48,834 bases of DNA. It comes from Marinobacterium iners DSM 11526 (GTDB lineage: Bacteria; Pseudomonadota; Gammaproteobacteria; Pseudomonadales; Balneatricaceae). A program made the translations under genes and the position numbers. The stretch is taken from contig NZ_FNRJ01000021.1 of assembly GCF_900107855.1 (NCBI RefSeq), forward strand, positions 1 to 48,834, written 5' to 3'. This document shows, in pieces, positions 41,574 through 48,830 of this stretch. The notes beneath the pieces were generated by a model. The model worked only from the letters and a program-made list of their open reading frames with translations. It searched no databases and was not told the origin of the DNA. The first letter of the stretch is position 1. Each line of letters starts with the position of its first letter.

Positions 41574-42521
41574 TCAATCCAAAGGTTCGATTCGCAAGCT
41601 GCCTTCCGGCTTTAATGTCAGCTTCGCTTTGCGCCAACCCAGCCCATCTTCAGACATCTGATTATGTAACTTGAGCAGTGCATTTTCTGAAGCGGTGCTG
41701 TCAGGTAGCATAAATCTATGAGCAGTATCATTAATAATATAGTCACTGACCATTGATACTTTGTTTTCGGCTATTTCAGCCGTAACAACAACGGCTTGCC
41801 ATCCCACTGGAAGTTTACCGTCTAGTTCTGAAGAAATGAACTTACGAACTTCCGAGTCGCTAAACGTGACAGGGGCCAATAATTTTTCAGGCATTTCATC
41901 AACCCGGATAACCGCAGTATAGGTGTCTGGAGACTGCTTGTTGGCGGGGTCTATTATATCGAGCATCGGAATATTAAAGGTGACAGTTTTGCCGTTATTG
42001 GACAAAGAACCGTTGGTATCCTTTACCTGTTCGCCAGTGAAGGCGATATGAAAACCCTCACTACCAACTTCTTCTTTAAGACTTTTGATCATGGCCTGTT
42101 GCATTTCAGCAGGCATATCTGGTGGGAACATGTCCTCATTGAACTCGGAAATGAAAGTGTTGACGTCAAGTGTGAGTTTGATAACACCTTTATCTTCGGT
42201 TTCTACATCAATCGGCATAGGTTTGGATTTTTCTGTACTGCCGATATCGATAAAACTGACTTTGCCCTCTTGCAACCATGTGTCAATTGAAAATTGAGTG
42301 ACGTGATGGCAAACAGTGCTTCCGTCTGCATGAGAAGTGAGTGAACCGCCCTGTTGCTCACAATTTTTATTTGGGTTGGGGCCTGGCTTTCCTGTATCAG
42401 CACCCTGCAGAGTACGAATGTCGAGTTGTTCCGATTTCAGATCGAAATCCAGGCTGACATCAATGCAGCCGCTTAGTGCAAGTGCACAAACGAGAGAAAG
42501 GAGTAACTTAGGCATTTTCAT
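41574..42521 (-). CDS. lipoprotein of unknown function
   Basis: The 315-aa precursor has a lipobox LALSGC at about residue 19, so it is anchored in the outer or inner membrane. The mature part has three further Cys (two near NKNCEQQGG and VCHHV) that could form disulfides. The C-terminal 75 residues (GWQAVVVTAEIAENKVSMV onward, ending LRIEPLD) are clearly homologous to the broken gene at 45.2-45.7 kb. The ATG at 42521 has AGGA 7 bases upstream. The family is not recognised. Confidence 0.75.
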   Translation of the reverse strand: MKMPKLLLSLVCALALSGCIDVSLDFDLKSEQLDIRTLQGADTGKPGPNPNKNCEQQGGSLTSHADGSTVCHHVTQFSIDTWLQEGKVSFIDIGSTEKSKPMPIDVETEDKGVIKLTLDVNTFISEFNEDMFPPDMPAEMQQAMIKSLKEEVGSEGFHIAFTGEQVKDTNGSLSNNGKTVTFNIPMLDIIDPANKQSPDTYTAVIRVDEMPEKLLAPVTFSDSEVRKFISSELDGKLPVGWQAVVVTAEIAENKVSMVSDYIINDTAHRFMLPDSTASENALLKLHNQMSEDGLGWRKAKLTLKPEGSLRIEPLD

Positions 42522-42527
42522 GTACAC

Positions 42528-42818
42528 ATCCTTTTGAAGTTGAGAAGTCCATCAGGTGGCTTGCGCAGCCCTGAGCATATCGATTAAAAGAGTAATTCTG
42601 AATGGAATTTTTTGTGTCGTCCAGCGGCGAGCTTAATTGTTACCCCTGTAATTTGATTTCAACAATGACTGGTTGAGATAATTAGCGTTACACTTTGCCC
42701 AAGTGTTTCTATCTTGCGCCATTTTTTATGTGGGTGTCAGATAAATACTGTCACTGTTCATCTAGCTCAATGCTTCCAACCGTGGTCTATTAAAAATTCA
42801 AATATCATACAATGGCAT
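42528..42818. other. intergenic region at the left border of the immunity island
   Basis: No gene or clear terminator was found in these 291 bp. Composition turns from moderate GC to strongly AT-rich across it, marking the start of the accessory island. It must hold the lipoprotein promoter, but no consensus element stands out. Confidence 0.5.
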
Positions 42819-43427
42819 TTAATCCTGTCTCAATGAATAAAATATCTTATCTTCGCTACACGAATACTCATAACCTCGACTGAAAATATTTATATAGTGC
42901 TCCATATTAAATTCAATATTACAGATATCATTCAGTACGTACCAGTTTATATTGTAATCATAGTGAATATGATAAACTGCTTCATTTATAGAGTAGTATA
43001 TCTTTTCTTTATATTTTAAGTTATCTATAAATATATCGTTTAAACATACATTAATTTCGCTATGCAGCGAATCTTGCCTCTTTATCTTTAAGAGCTGATC
43101 TTGATTGCAAAATTCAACTTCCTTTATATTTTTAATTTCATTGGCCAGTTCAATAAAATTATTTTCTCTCAATATTTTTATTTTTTCTTTTATATCAAAA
43201 AATATTTCTTCTTTAATGATTTTATCTGGGAGAGGGATCTTTTCTGAAAATAATTTGACCTCAATAAGTCTTGATTTTGTTCTATCACTTAAATTCATTT
43301 TTTCAAGTATTAAATCATAATCATGCTCTGTTAAATCCACTTCGAATAAATAATCGAAGTGGTTCATGTCATAGTTCTTTTTAGTATCCCTAAAAAGAAC
43401 CCACTCTTTAACAATATTACGAATCAT
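42819..43427 (-). CDS. hypothetical protein, immunity-island member
   Basis: This 202-aa soluble protein is rich in Ile, Asn, Asp, Glu and Lys and encoded by very AT-rich DNA, unlike the core genes. It has a charged helical middle (KEEIFFDIKEKIKILREN) and an aromatic C-terminus (INWYVLNDICNIEFNMEHY). I do not recognise a family. Its composition and place beside immunity genes suggest horizontal origin and possibly an immunity role. Confidence 0.65.
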   Translation of the reverse strand: MIRNIVKEWVLFRDTKKNYDMNHFDYLFEVDLTEHDYDLILEKMNLSDRTKSRLIEVKLFSEKIPLPDKIIKEEIFFDIKEKIKILRENNFIELANEIKNIKEVEFCNQDQLLKIKRQDSLHSEINVCLNDIFIDNLKYKEKIYYSINEAVYHIHYDYNINWYVLNDICNIEFNMEHYINIFSRGYEYSCSEDKIFYSLRQD

Positions 43428-43528
43428 CAGTTAAGTTCCAATGATGGTACTACAGGTGGGTCTATCTGCCTTCAACTTTCTCAGCATTATTTTTAGCTAT
43501 AAAAATATCTTAGTATTTCAAGGTTATT

Positions 43529-43870
43529 TTAAAATAAATCGGAAGAGATGGGTCCATGACATATCATTGCTGTTGATACATCTGACTCCATCCAGATCCA
43601 GTCATTCCAGTTTTCAATCAGCCAACCTACAGTAATACTCCTTTCAGGGTGAAGTGATGTAGCTGGAATTAGACGGAAAGGGTTTATACCACCCTTACTA
43701 CCAGAAATTCTTACAATAGAAATTGGAAAATCGTTATCTCCAATCCATTCACAAATCATGAATATAACTACTTCATCACACCATGAATCATCTTTCAACT
43801 TTATTAGAGAGCCTCTTCTTATGCTTTTTTCTATCGGCTCATGAAGTAGTCTTTTCCAGTCAAGTTTCAT
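43529..43870 (-). CDS. Imm45 family immunity protein
   Basis: The 113-aa protein has the pattern I associate with Imm45: IRRGSLIKL near residue 17, DEVVIFMICEWIGD, a central GSKGGINPFRLIP and the end ITVGWLIENWNDWIWMESDV. Such proteins neutralise polymorphic toxins in the cytoplasm. AGAAGG lies 7 bases before the ATG. The cognate toxin is not in the window. Confidence 0.7.
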   Translation of the reverse strand: MKLDWKRLLHEPIEKSIRRGSLIKLKDDSWCDEVVIFMICEWIGDNDFPISIVRISGSKGGINPFRLIPATSLHPERSITVGWLIENWNDWIWMESDVSTAMICHGPISSDLF

Positions 43871-43927
43871 TATTTAACCTTCTAACCTTGGTCGTTATTT
43901 TGGGAGTGAGTAAAAAACGCCGTTGGG

Positions 43928-44182
43928 TTAAGATCTTTTTATACTAACACCATCAGCTTCTTGGAATAGTTGAAATACCTTTTTTGCATAATCTCCAAGT
44001 GAGTCTTCAACTAAATCAAAATCCTTCCACTCCACTTCAACAGGCAGATCAATCCAGCCTGTGAGACAGTCCCAAAGAGCATCCAAATTCTCACCATAAT
44101 AGATTGGAAGCTCAAGTTTTTCTTTTATTTCTATATATAAATCATATTCTGAAAGCATATTTGAACCCTCTAATACAAACAA
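43928..44182 (-). CDS. barstar family ribonuclease inhibitor
   Basis: The 84-aa protein is close to barstar: ELPIYYGENLDALWDCLTGW carries the barnase-contact helix (Tyr/Asn/Leu/Trp) and EVEWKDFD follows, with length near the family's 89. The TTG at 44182 was chosen over the ATG at 44158 because FVLEGSNMLSEYDLY aligns with barstar strand 1, and GAGG lies 5 bases upstream, next to the stop of the chimeric frame. No barnase-type RNase is encoded nearby, so it is an orphan. Confidence 0.85.
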   Translation of the reverse strand: MFVLEGSNMLSEYDLYIEIKEKLELPIYYGENLDALWDCLTGWIDLPVEVEWKDFDLVEDSLGDYAKKVFQLFQEADGVSIKRS

Positions 44183-44189
44183 TTAAACC

Positions 44190-44462
44190 TCACTTTATTT
44201 TAATAAATGCCTCATAATGGTCTTTTTTATAGGAGGCCAACTGATGAATAGATGAATCTTCCAATTCAATTACTGGAGTTGGTTGAAGCTCATTCTTAGG
44301 GTGACTGTAAACCCGTACCTGCTGGTTACCATTGTACTCTTCGATTATAGGCTTAACTGCAATGTTTTCTGCGCTTTCGGTCAGCCATTGAATACTGGCA
44401 GAGGTGTCCAGGTCAGTGAAAAATCGATTGGGTCTCCTTGACGTAGAGCCCGGCTGATTCAA
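44190..44462 (-). pseudogene. chimeric remnant: PoNi N-terminus joined to an Imm11 fragment
   Basis: The open frame reads RRPNRFFTDLDTSASIQWLT to NGNQQVRVYS, matching residues 2 to about 50 of the PoNi gene at 46.5-47.9 kb, then switches to NELQPTPVIELED, matching residues 52-65 of the Imm11-type protein at 45.7 kb, and ends in 20 unrelated residues. The junction falls at about 44303-44312, in a short stretch (CTGTAAA) shared by both parents. The original ATG was lost by a 10-bp deletion relative to the copy at 48.48 kb, leaving only a TTG inside the former leader. It is probably not functional. Confidence 0.75.
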
Positions 44463-44781
44463 TGTGTTTATATACTTCTCATTTCATTAACGGGGGTATA
44501 CTTTATCCCTGTCATACCTGAATTTTTCATTTTTTCTACAATATCTGAGCGCAGCATTAAAGGTCTGAATCCTCCGTTTAGATGCACATAAAACATCTTT
44601 TGATTTTCCGGTATCTCATCATTCAATAGTACATAGTGCTCGATTGATCCTATTTGCAACTTTCCACTAGTGTCTGTCTCAATCGTAAAAAGAGAGTTTT
44701 CCTCATCAAATACTGGCAGCATATCTCTGGGGCACAGCAAGTAATAGGACTCCGGATAGGGTTCGCCTTTAATCGTCACCG
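44381..44781 (-). repeat. direct repeat, copy 1 (Imm11 3' part plus PoNi 5' start)
   Basis: This segment matches 48420-48830 in the same orientation. Over the Imm11-coding 300 bp I count about a dozen base differences by eye, plus the 10-bp deletion described for the chimeric remnant. It spans the end of one Imm11-type gene, the intergenic leader and the first codons of a PoNi-type gene. Confidence 0.85.
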
Positions 44782-45121
44782 CTGCCTCTGTAAAGTAGGC
44801 TTCAACGGCGGCCTCTTCGAACAACGCCCTGAGGCGGAAAGACACAAAAAAAGAAATTCCCACTTTAAACAGATCGAGCAAACGCCCCTCAGGCAGGGTA
44901 TAGTGCTCATCAAACCAGGCTCCCTCCCCTTGGTAGTTTTCAATCTGAATGACAGGCAGGGTTGATGTCGGCAGCAGGTTCGGGTCCTGATAAAAGCGAA
45001 GAGAAGCAAGCCTTACCCACTCCCATACCGACCTTTCATCTCCTAAAAACCATTCCCTTGTCGATTCGGTATAGGTGAGGTTATGCCGTGACGATATTTG
45101 CGTAATTTGTAAGTAGTCCAC
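44468..45121 (-). CDS. Imm11 family immunity protein, copy 1
   Basis: This 217-aa protein shows LPEGRLLDLFKVG, a central CPRDMLPVFDEE and the family-typical end FRPLMLRSDIVEKMKNSGMTGIKYTPV, as in Imm11 (DUF1629) proteins. The GTG at 45121 has AGGAGG 7 bases upstream and aligns with the start of copy 2, so it is preferred over an ATG 7 codons earlier. It differs clearly from copy 2 (45.7 kb) but is nearly the same as copy 3 at the right edge. Confidence 0.75.
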   Translation of the reverse strand: MDYLQITQISSRHNLTYTESTREWFLGDERSVWEWVRLASLRFYQDPNLLPTSTLPVIQIENYQGEGAWFDEHYTLPEGRLLDLFKVGISFFVSFRLRALFEEAAVEAYFTEAAVTIKGEPYPESYYLLCPRDMLPVFDEENSLFTIETDTSGKLQIGSIEHYVLLNDEIPENQKMFYVHLNGGFRPLMLRSDIVEKMKNSGMTGIKYTPVNEMRSI

Positions 45122-45221
45122 TTTGACTCCTCCTATTGCCATATTTGGGGTTCACAACCAGCGCTGGTGTCAGAATAACTGCCGCGATGGATGAGCGACG
45201 CTTGTCGCGTGGCGTGTCGGC

Positions 45222-45720
45222 TTATTCCAGAGGCTCTACCTTGACTCCGCCCTGTGATTTGAATGTGAGCCTTGCCTTGCGCCAGGTATGTCCATTCTTG
45301 GCCATCAGGCGTTGCAACTTGATCAGCGCGTTCATGGGACCGATGTTGTTGGATGGGGTGAAGCGCTGTGGGGCGCCATCCGTGATGTAATGACTGATCA
45401 TGCTGACGGCTCGCTTGCCGTCCTCTTCGAACAGTTCGGCAACGACGATCAGTTCCTTCCAGTTCGAGGGGTGTAGCCTGGCTTGTTGACGTCGTTCTTC
45501 GTCTTCGCGCTTGTACTTGTCGTAGAGTTCCTGGCCGATGGATTCGATGGTCTCTTTTTCATATTCTTCATCGAGCTCGGGTTTGTAGGCGAAGTCGATA
45601 CTGTGGGTGCCGTCGCGGGAGACTTCGATGGTGCAAAGGTTCCAGTAGTCAGGACTATTTTCATTATTAATAACTAGTTTTCTTGCTACCTTCTGGATAA
45701 ATCACATCGATAAACTCGGG
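45222..45720 (-). pseudogene. broken gene with a C-terminus homologous to the 41.6-kb lipoprotein
   Basis: In one frame, 45222-45701 is open for 159 codons with no start codon at its 5' end. It reads DYWNLCTIEVSRDGTHSIDF, KPELDEEYEKE and a C-terminal part NWKELIVVAEL ... AVSMISHYITD ... TWRKARLTFKSQGGVKVEPLE, which aligns with the lipoprotein's last 75 residues (VSMVSDYIIND, GWRKAKLTLKPEGSLRIEPLD). Upstream, a second frame gives KPEFIDVIYPEGSKK and would join smoothly if one A were removed from the AAAA run at about 45675-45681. So it is a frameshifted, 5'-truncated gene abutting Imm11 copy 2. GC content is higher than in the AT-rich immunity genes. Confidence 0.7.
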
Positions 45721-45722
45721 CT

Positions 45723-46382
45723 TCAGAACGGGCGTTTCATCTCGTTAACTGGGGTAAATTTCATCCCCGTGATGCCTGCAGACCGAATCTGTTCCACAAT
45801 ATCAGAGCGCAGCATGAGGGGACGATATCCACCATTAATATGTAGATAAAACAACTTCTGTTCTGCTGGGATTTCATCAGTTTTCAGGACAAACGTATCA
45901 ATCCTTCCAACAGATGATTCCCCAGAGGTGTCGTAACACGTCATAAATACAGATTGCTCCTCATCAAATACCGGCAACATATCTCGCGGAGCGACAAGGA
46001 AAAATGGCTCCAGATACTGCTCTTCCTCAATGGTGACAGACGCTTCTGTGAAAAAGGCTTCTGCTTCGTTCTCCTCCAGTAACTGCTTTAATCGAGACGA
46101 CACAAAATTTCTAAGTCCCAGGGAAAAATAGTCTAGAAGCCGTCCTTCAGGCAGACTGTAAGCCCTGTTAAAACGGGCATCGTCACCTCTGTAATCTTCC
46201 AGCTCAATTATAGGAATTGGTTGAAGCTCACACTCAGGGTGATTGTAAAATCGTCGTCCTGCCAGCCCGGTCCAGACATTAGCGGCATTTCCGGGTGCCG
46301 TTTTTAGAAACCATTTGCGGGTGCTCGCGGTGTAGGTAATACAGTGGCTTGAGATTAATTCGCTGATTTCGAAATATTCCAT
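45723..46382 (-). CDS. Imm11 family immunity protein, copy 2
   Basis: The 219-aa protein is a diverged paralogue of the copy at 44.5 kb: MEYFEISELISSHCITYTAS, LPEGRLLDYFSLGLRNFVSS, APRDMLPVFDEEQS and the end RPLMLRSDIVEQIRSAGITGM. It keeps the full family length. Its residues 52-65 (ECELQPIPIIELED) are the donor type for the chimeric remnant at 44.2 kb. Confidence 0.75.
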   Translation of the reverse strand: MEYFEISELISSHCITYTASTRKWFLKTAPGNAANVWTGLAGRRFYNHPECELQPIPIIELEDYRGDDARFNRAYSLPEGRLLDYFSLGLRNFVSSRLKQLLEENEAEAFFTEASVTIEEEQYLEPFFLVAPRDMLPVFDEEQSVFMTCYDTSGESSVGRIDTFVLKTDEIPAEQKLFYLHINGGYRPLMLRSDIVEQIRSAGITGMKFTPVNEMKRPF

Positions 46383-46564
46383 ATAGTGCTCTGTAAGTAC
46401 TTATAAAATGGTTTACTGCCCGATCTGCTCTCGTATTACGCGTACCGGCAAGTCCATGCCTCTGATCAGCTTGTCGTGATGAATGGGCCTATTGGTGTCG
46501 CTCTTCGCAGCGGTCGCTCACCGGTTGCAGGTTGTCGTCTACCAGTAAAAGCCATACAGCGGCA
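46383..46564 (-). other. spacer with short protein-like fragments
   Basis: There is no complete gene. On the minus strand two short frames read AVWLLLVDDNLQPVSDRCEE and, after a shift, HHDKLIRGMDLPVRVIREQI before a stop near 46430. They look like the tail of a decayed reading frame, possibly part of a former toxin or immunity gene. This is a weak impression only. Confidence 0.3.
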
Positions 46565-47932
46565 TTAAAACGGCTGATCATCGGCAAAGGTTCGGAGCGT
46601 CAGTCCCGCCCGTTCCAGTTGGATGACCCACTCATCCGCCTGCTCTTGGCGTACTGCCAGCGCGTAATAGCTGTCGTCGCCGGTATCTGGAGAGATCAGC
46701 CGGAAGCCCCGTTCGTTGAGCCATAGGTGGAAGCGGTACAGCACCTCCCAGACCCGGTGGGAACTGCTGAAGCTTAGCGGGTCCGGCTCGAACGCCTCTT
46801 CGATCGCCAGAGTACGGGCCAGATCGGCACAGAACGACAATGCGCTTTCGTCATCCTTCCAGTCTACATGCAGCAGTACCAGGCGACGATAGGTCTGCAG
46901 CAGTTCCATCTCCCACTGGGCCGTCGACAGGGCACAGAGAAGATCGGCGACATCGAACTGCTCCTCTTCCCACTCGTCGTTCAGCCACTGAACCAGAGCA
47001 TTCCACAGAGTGGCCTGCAGGCTTTTGGGCAAAGTGGCTGCCATCCGTTCGAACAGCGGCTGCCAGGGGGCAAGCAGCTCGGGCGCGGGCTTGCGCTTGG
47101 GCGAACGCTTGGGTGGCTCCGGCAAGGCCGGCTCTTGCAGTGGCTGCAGGATGACCGGCTCGCCCCGGTATTGGGCGCAGGCCTGCATCAGATCGGTGGG
47201 ATAGAACTCATGGTCGATGAAGCTGCTGTCATCGATATTCAGCGCGGCAACCACGGCGGCGGCGGGGTAACACCAATAGCCTTTCCATTCGCCTTGAAGG
47301 CGTTCTATTACAGGGTAGCGTTGTCTCGGTATTTTATTTTTCAGCAGCAGTTTTTCCCACTGATCCAGGTAGCGGGCGATCATGCCGGGGCGCTTGTCCG
47401 GTGGCGCATCGAACACCGCATAGAGGCTTTTGTAGACGGGTTTGTGATTTATATCATCAGCTAATGGGCGTGTGGGGTCATATATGCTCAGGAGACGGTC
47501 GATAAAGAGATCATAGCCAGCTGACATGGCGCGGGTGTTACGTCCGATCTCATCCCGGCTTTCACCCAGAGCATGGCCAAAGGCGAGGAGGATGCCGACC
47601 TCAATCGGATTGATAATGTCCATTCTGGCCTTTTCCATCCCGCAGGTATGGATACTCTTCTCTAGAAGACGCAACCGCTCACGGGTTTGCAGATAGACAG
47701 GACGCATGGAATCGATGCTGTCGCCACGCAGGTAGAGTGCTCGTAGAAGATCCAAGGAGTGGCCACATGAGTATTGATAACTGTAAACCCGTACCTGCTG
47801 GTTACCATTGCACTCTTCGATATATTTCAAAATATAGGCTTCACTGCACTCTTCTTCTGAGTTATCAATTAACCACTGAACACTATATGACGTATCGATA
47901 TCAAGGTCGCTAAAAAATCGGTTGGGCCTCAT
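46565..47932 (-). CDS. PoNi-type immunity protein with a C-terminal DUF6630-like domain
   Basis: The 455-aa protein has an N-terminal DUF1910/DUF1911 (PoNi) part: YSCGHSLDLLRALYLRG, PVYKSLYAVFDAPPDKRPGM, EWKGYWCYPAAAVVAALNID and DDSSFIDHEFYPTDLM, to about residue 265. PoNi proteins inactivate PoNe DNase toxins. A Pro/Lys-rich linker (LPEPPKRSPKRKP, about 280) leads to a second domain of about 165 aa, with LLHVDWKDDESAL and DTGDDSYYALAVR, that resembles DUF6630. The usual PoNi is about 250-300 aa, so this is a fusion. GGAG lies 6 bases before the ATG. The 3' two-thirds is GC-richer than the 5' end. Confidence 0.78.
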   Translation of the reverse strand: MRPNRFFSDLDIDTSYSVQWLIDNSEEECSEAYILKYIEECNGNQQVRVYSYQYSCGHSLDLLRALYLRGDSIDSMRPVYLQTRERLRLLEKSIHTCGMEKARMDIINPIEVGILLAFGHALGESRDEIGRNTRAMSAGYDLFIDRLLSIYDPTRPLADDINHKPVYKSLYAVFDAPPDKRPGMIARYLDQWEKLLLKNKIPRQRYPVIERLQGEWKGYWCYPAAAVVAALNIDDSSFIDHEFYPTDLMQACAQYRGEPVILQPLQEPALPEPPKRSPKRKPAPELLAPWQPLFERMAATLPKSLQATLWNALVQWLNDEWEEEQFDVADLLCALSTAQWEMELLQTYRRLVLLHVDWKDDESALSFCADLARTLAIEEAFEPDPLSFSSSHRVWEVLYRFHLWLNERGFRLISPDTGDDSYYALAVRQEQADEWVIQLERAGLTLRTFADDQPF

Positions 47933-48054
47933 CTATCTCTCCTTTTGGTAAAACTGATATTCGGAGCCGGTGCGGTCTAATTTTACCTTCGATGTGGAGC
48001 CTGACTGCTCATGAGTCTCATAGAATTTTGTATTACGGATTGCATAGAGATTCG

Positions 48055-48351
48055 TTAATCTCCAGAAAAACGCACAGTTTCAACATTTTTGTTCTTTAAA
48101 TAATCAATAAGTATGATCAGTTCATATTTAAATTCTATTCTTCCATGCTCTTTAAATTTTTCAAACTCGGCTATTAAATTTGCAAGAGAAGCTCCATAGA
48201 AAGTTTCATCAGCTAAGTAGTAATCCTTTATTTTTCTCAGTTGTTTATAATTTTTATAATCATCATATGAAAAAATACTTTTATGAAGCGTCTCAGACAT
48301 AGAGATGATCTTATTTTCTTTTTCTGTATATATCAAAATATCTAATGACAT
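48055..48351 (-). CDS. small hypothetical protein, immunity-island member
   Basis: The 98-aa soluble protein (SLDILIYTEKENKIISMSE at the start, IEFKYELIILIDYLKNK near the end) is encoded by very AT-rich DNA. AGAAGAG lies about 9 bases before its ATG, inside the end of the stub frame upstream. Size and place suit a small immunity protein, but I recognise no family. Confidence 0.65.
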   Translation of the reverse strand: MSLDILIYTEKENKIISMSETLHKSIFSYDDYKNYKQLRKIKDYYLADETFYGASLANLIAEFEKFKEHGRIEFKYELIILIDYLKNKNVETVRFSGD

Positions 48352-48357
48352 GACTAT

Positions 48358-48477
48358 TCAAACTCTTCTAATATCTTTTATGAAGTAGTCTTCGCCACAT
48401 CTACTCTGCGACACTTCAGTCAGCCATTGAATACTGGCAGAGGTGTACAGATCAGTAAAAAATCGATTAGGTCTCAT
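48358..48477 (-). pseudogene. PoNi N-terminal stub (39 codons)
   Basis: The frame starts ATG at 48477, reads RPNRFFTDLYTSASIQWLTE and stops after about 39 residues, matching only the N-terminus of the PoNi-type gene. It keeps the ATG that the copy at 44.46 kb has lost. It ends 6 bp before the 98-aa gene. It may be a decayed gene, or now serve only as a translated leader for the gene after it. Confidence 0.6.
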
Positions 48478-48830
48478 TGGTTTTCCTTGACGTAGAGCCC
48501 GGCTGATTCAATGCGGCTATATACTTCTCATTTCATCAACGGGGGTATACTTTATCCCTGTCATTCCTGAAATTTTCATTTTTTCTACAATATCTGAGCG
48601 CAGCATTAAAGGTCTGAATCCTCCGTTTAGATGCACATAAAACATCTTTTGATTTTCCGGTATTTCATTATTCAATAGTACATAGTGTTCGACTGATCCT
48701 ATTTGCAACTTTCCACTAGTGTCTGTCTCAATCGTAAACAGAGAGTTTTCCTCATCAAATACCGGCAACATATCTCTGGGGCACAGCAAGTAATAGGGCT
48801 CCGGATAGGGTTCGCCTTTAATCGTCACCG
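48420..48830 (-). repeat. direct repeat, copy 2
   Basis: Second copy of the segment at 44381-44781, same orientation, about 4 kb away. The match runs to the window edge, so the true repeat is longer. It still contains the 10 bp (around 48477) missing from copy 1. Confidence 0.85.

Noticed and set aside
45449-45664. 71-codon minus-strand frame rich in Thr/Ser/Pro/Lys
   Set aside because: It is out of frame with the recognisable homologue of the lipoprotein C-terminus, which occupies the same bases; composition looks like a frame-shifted shadow.
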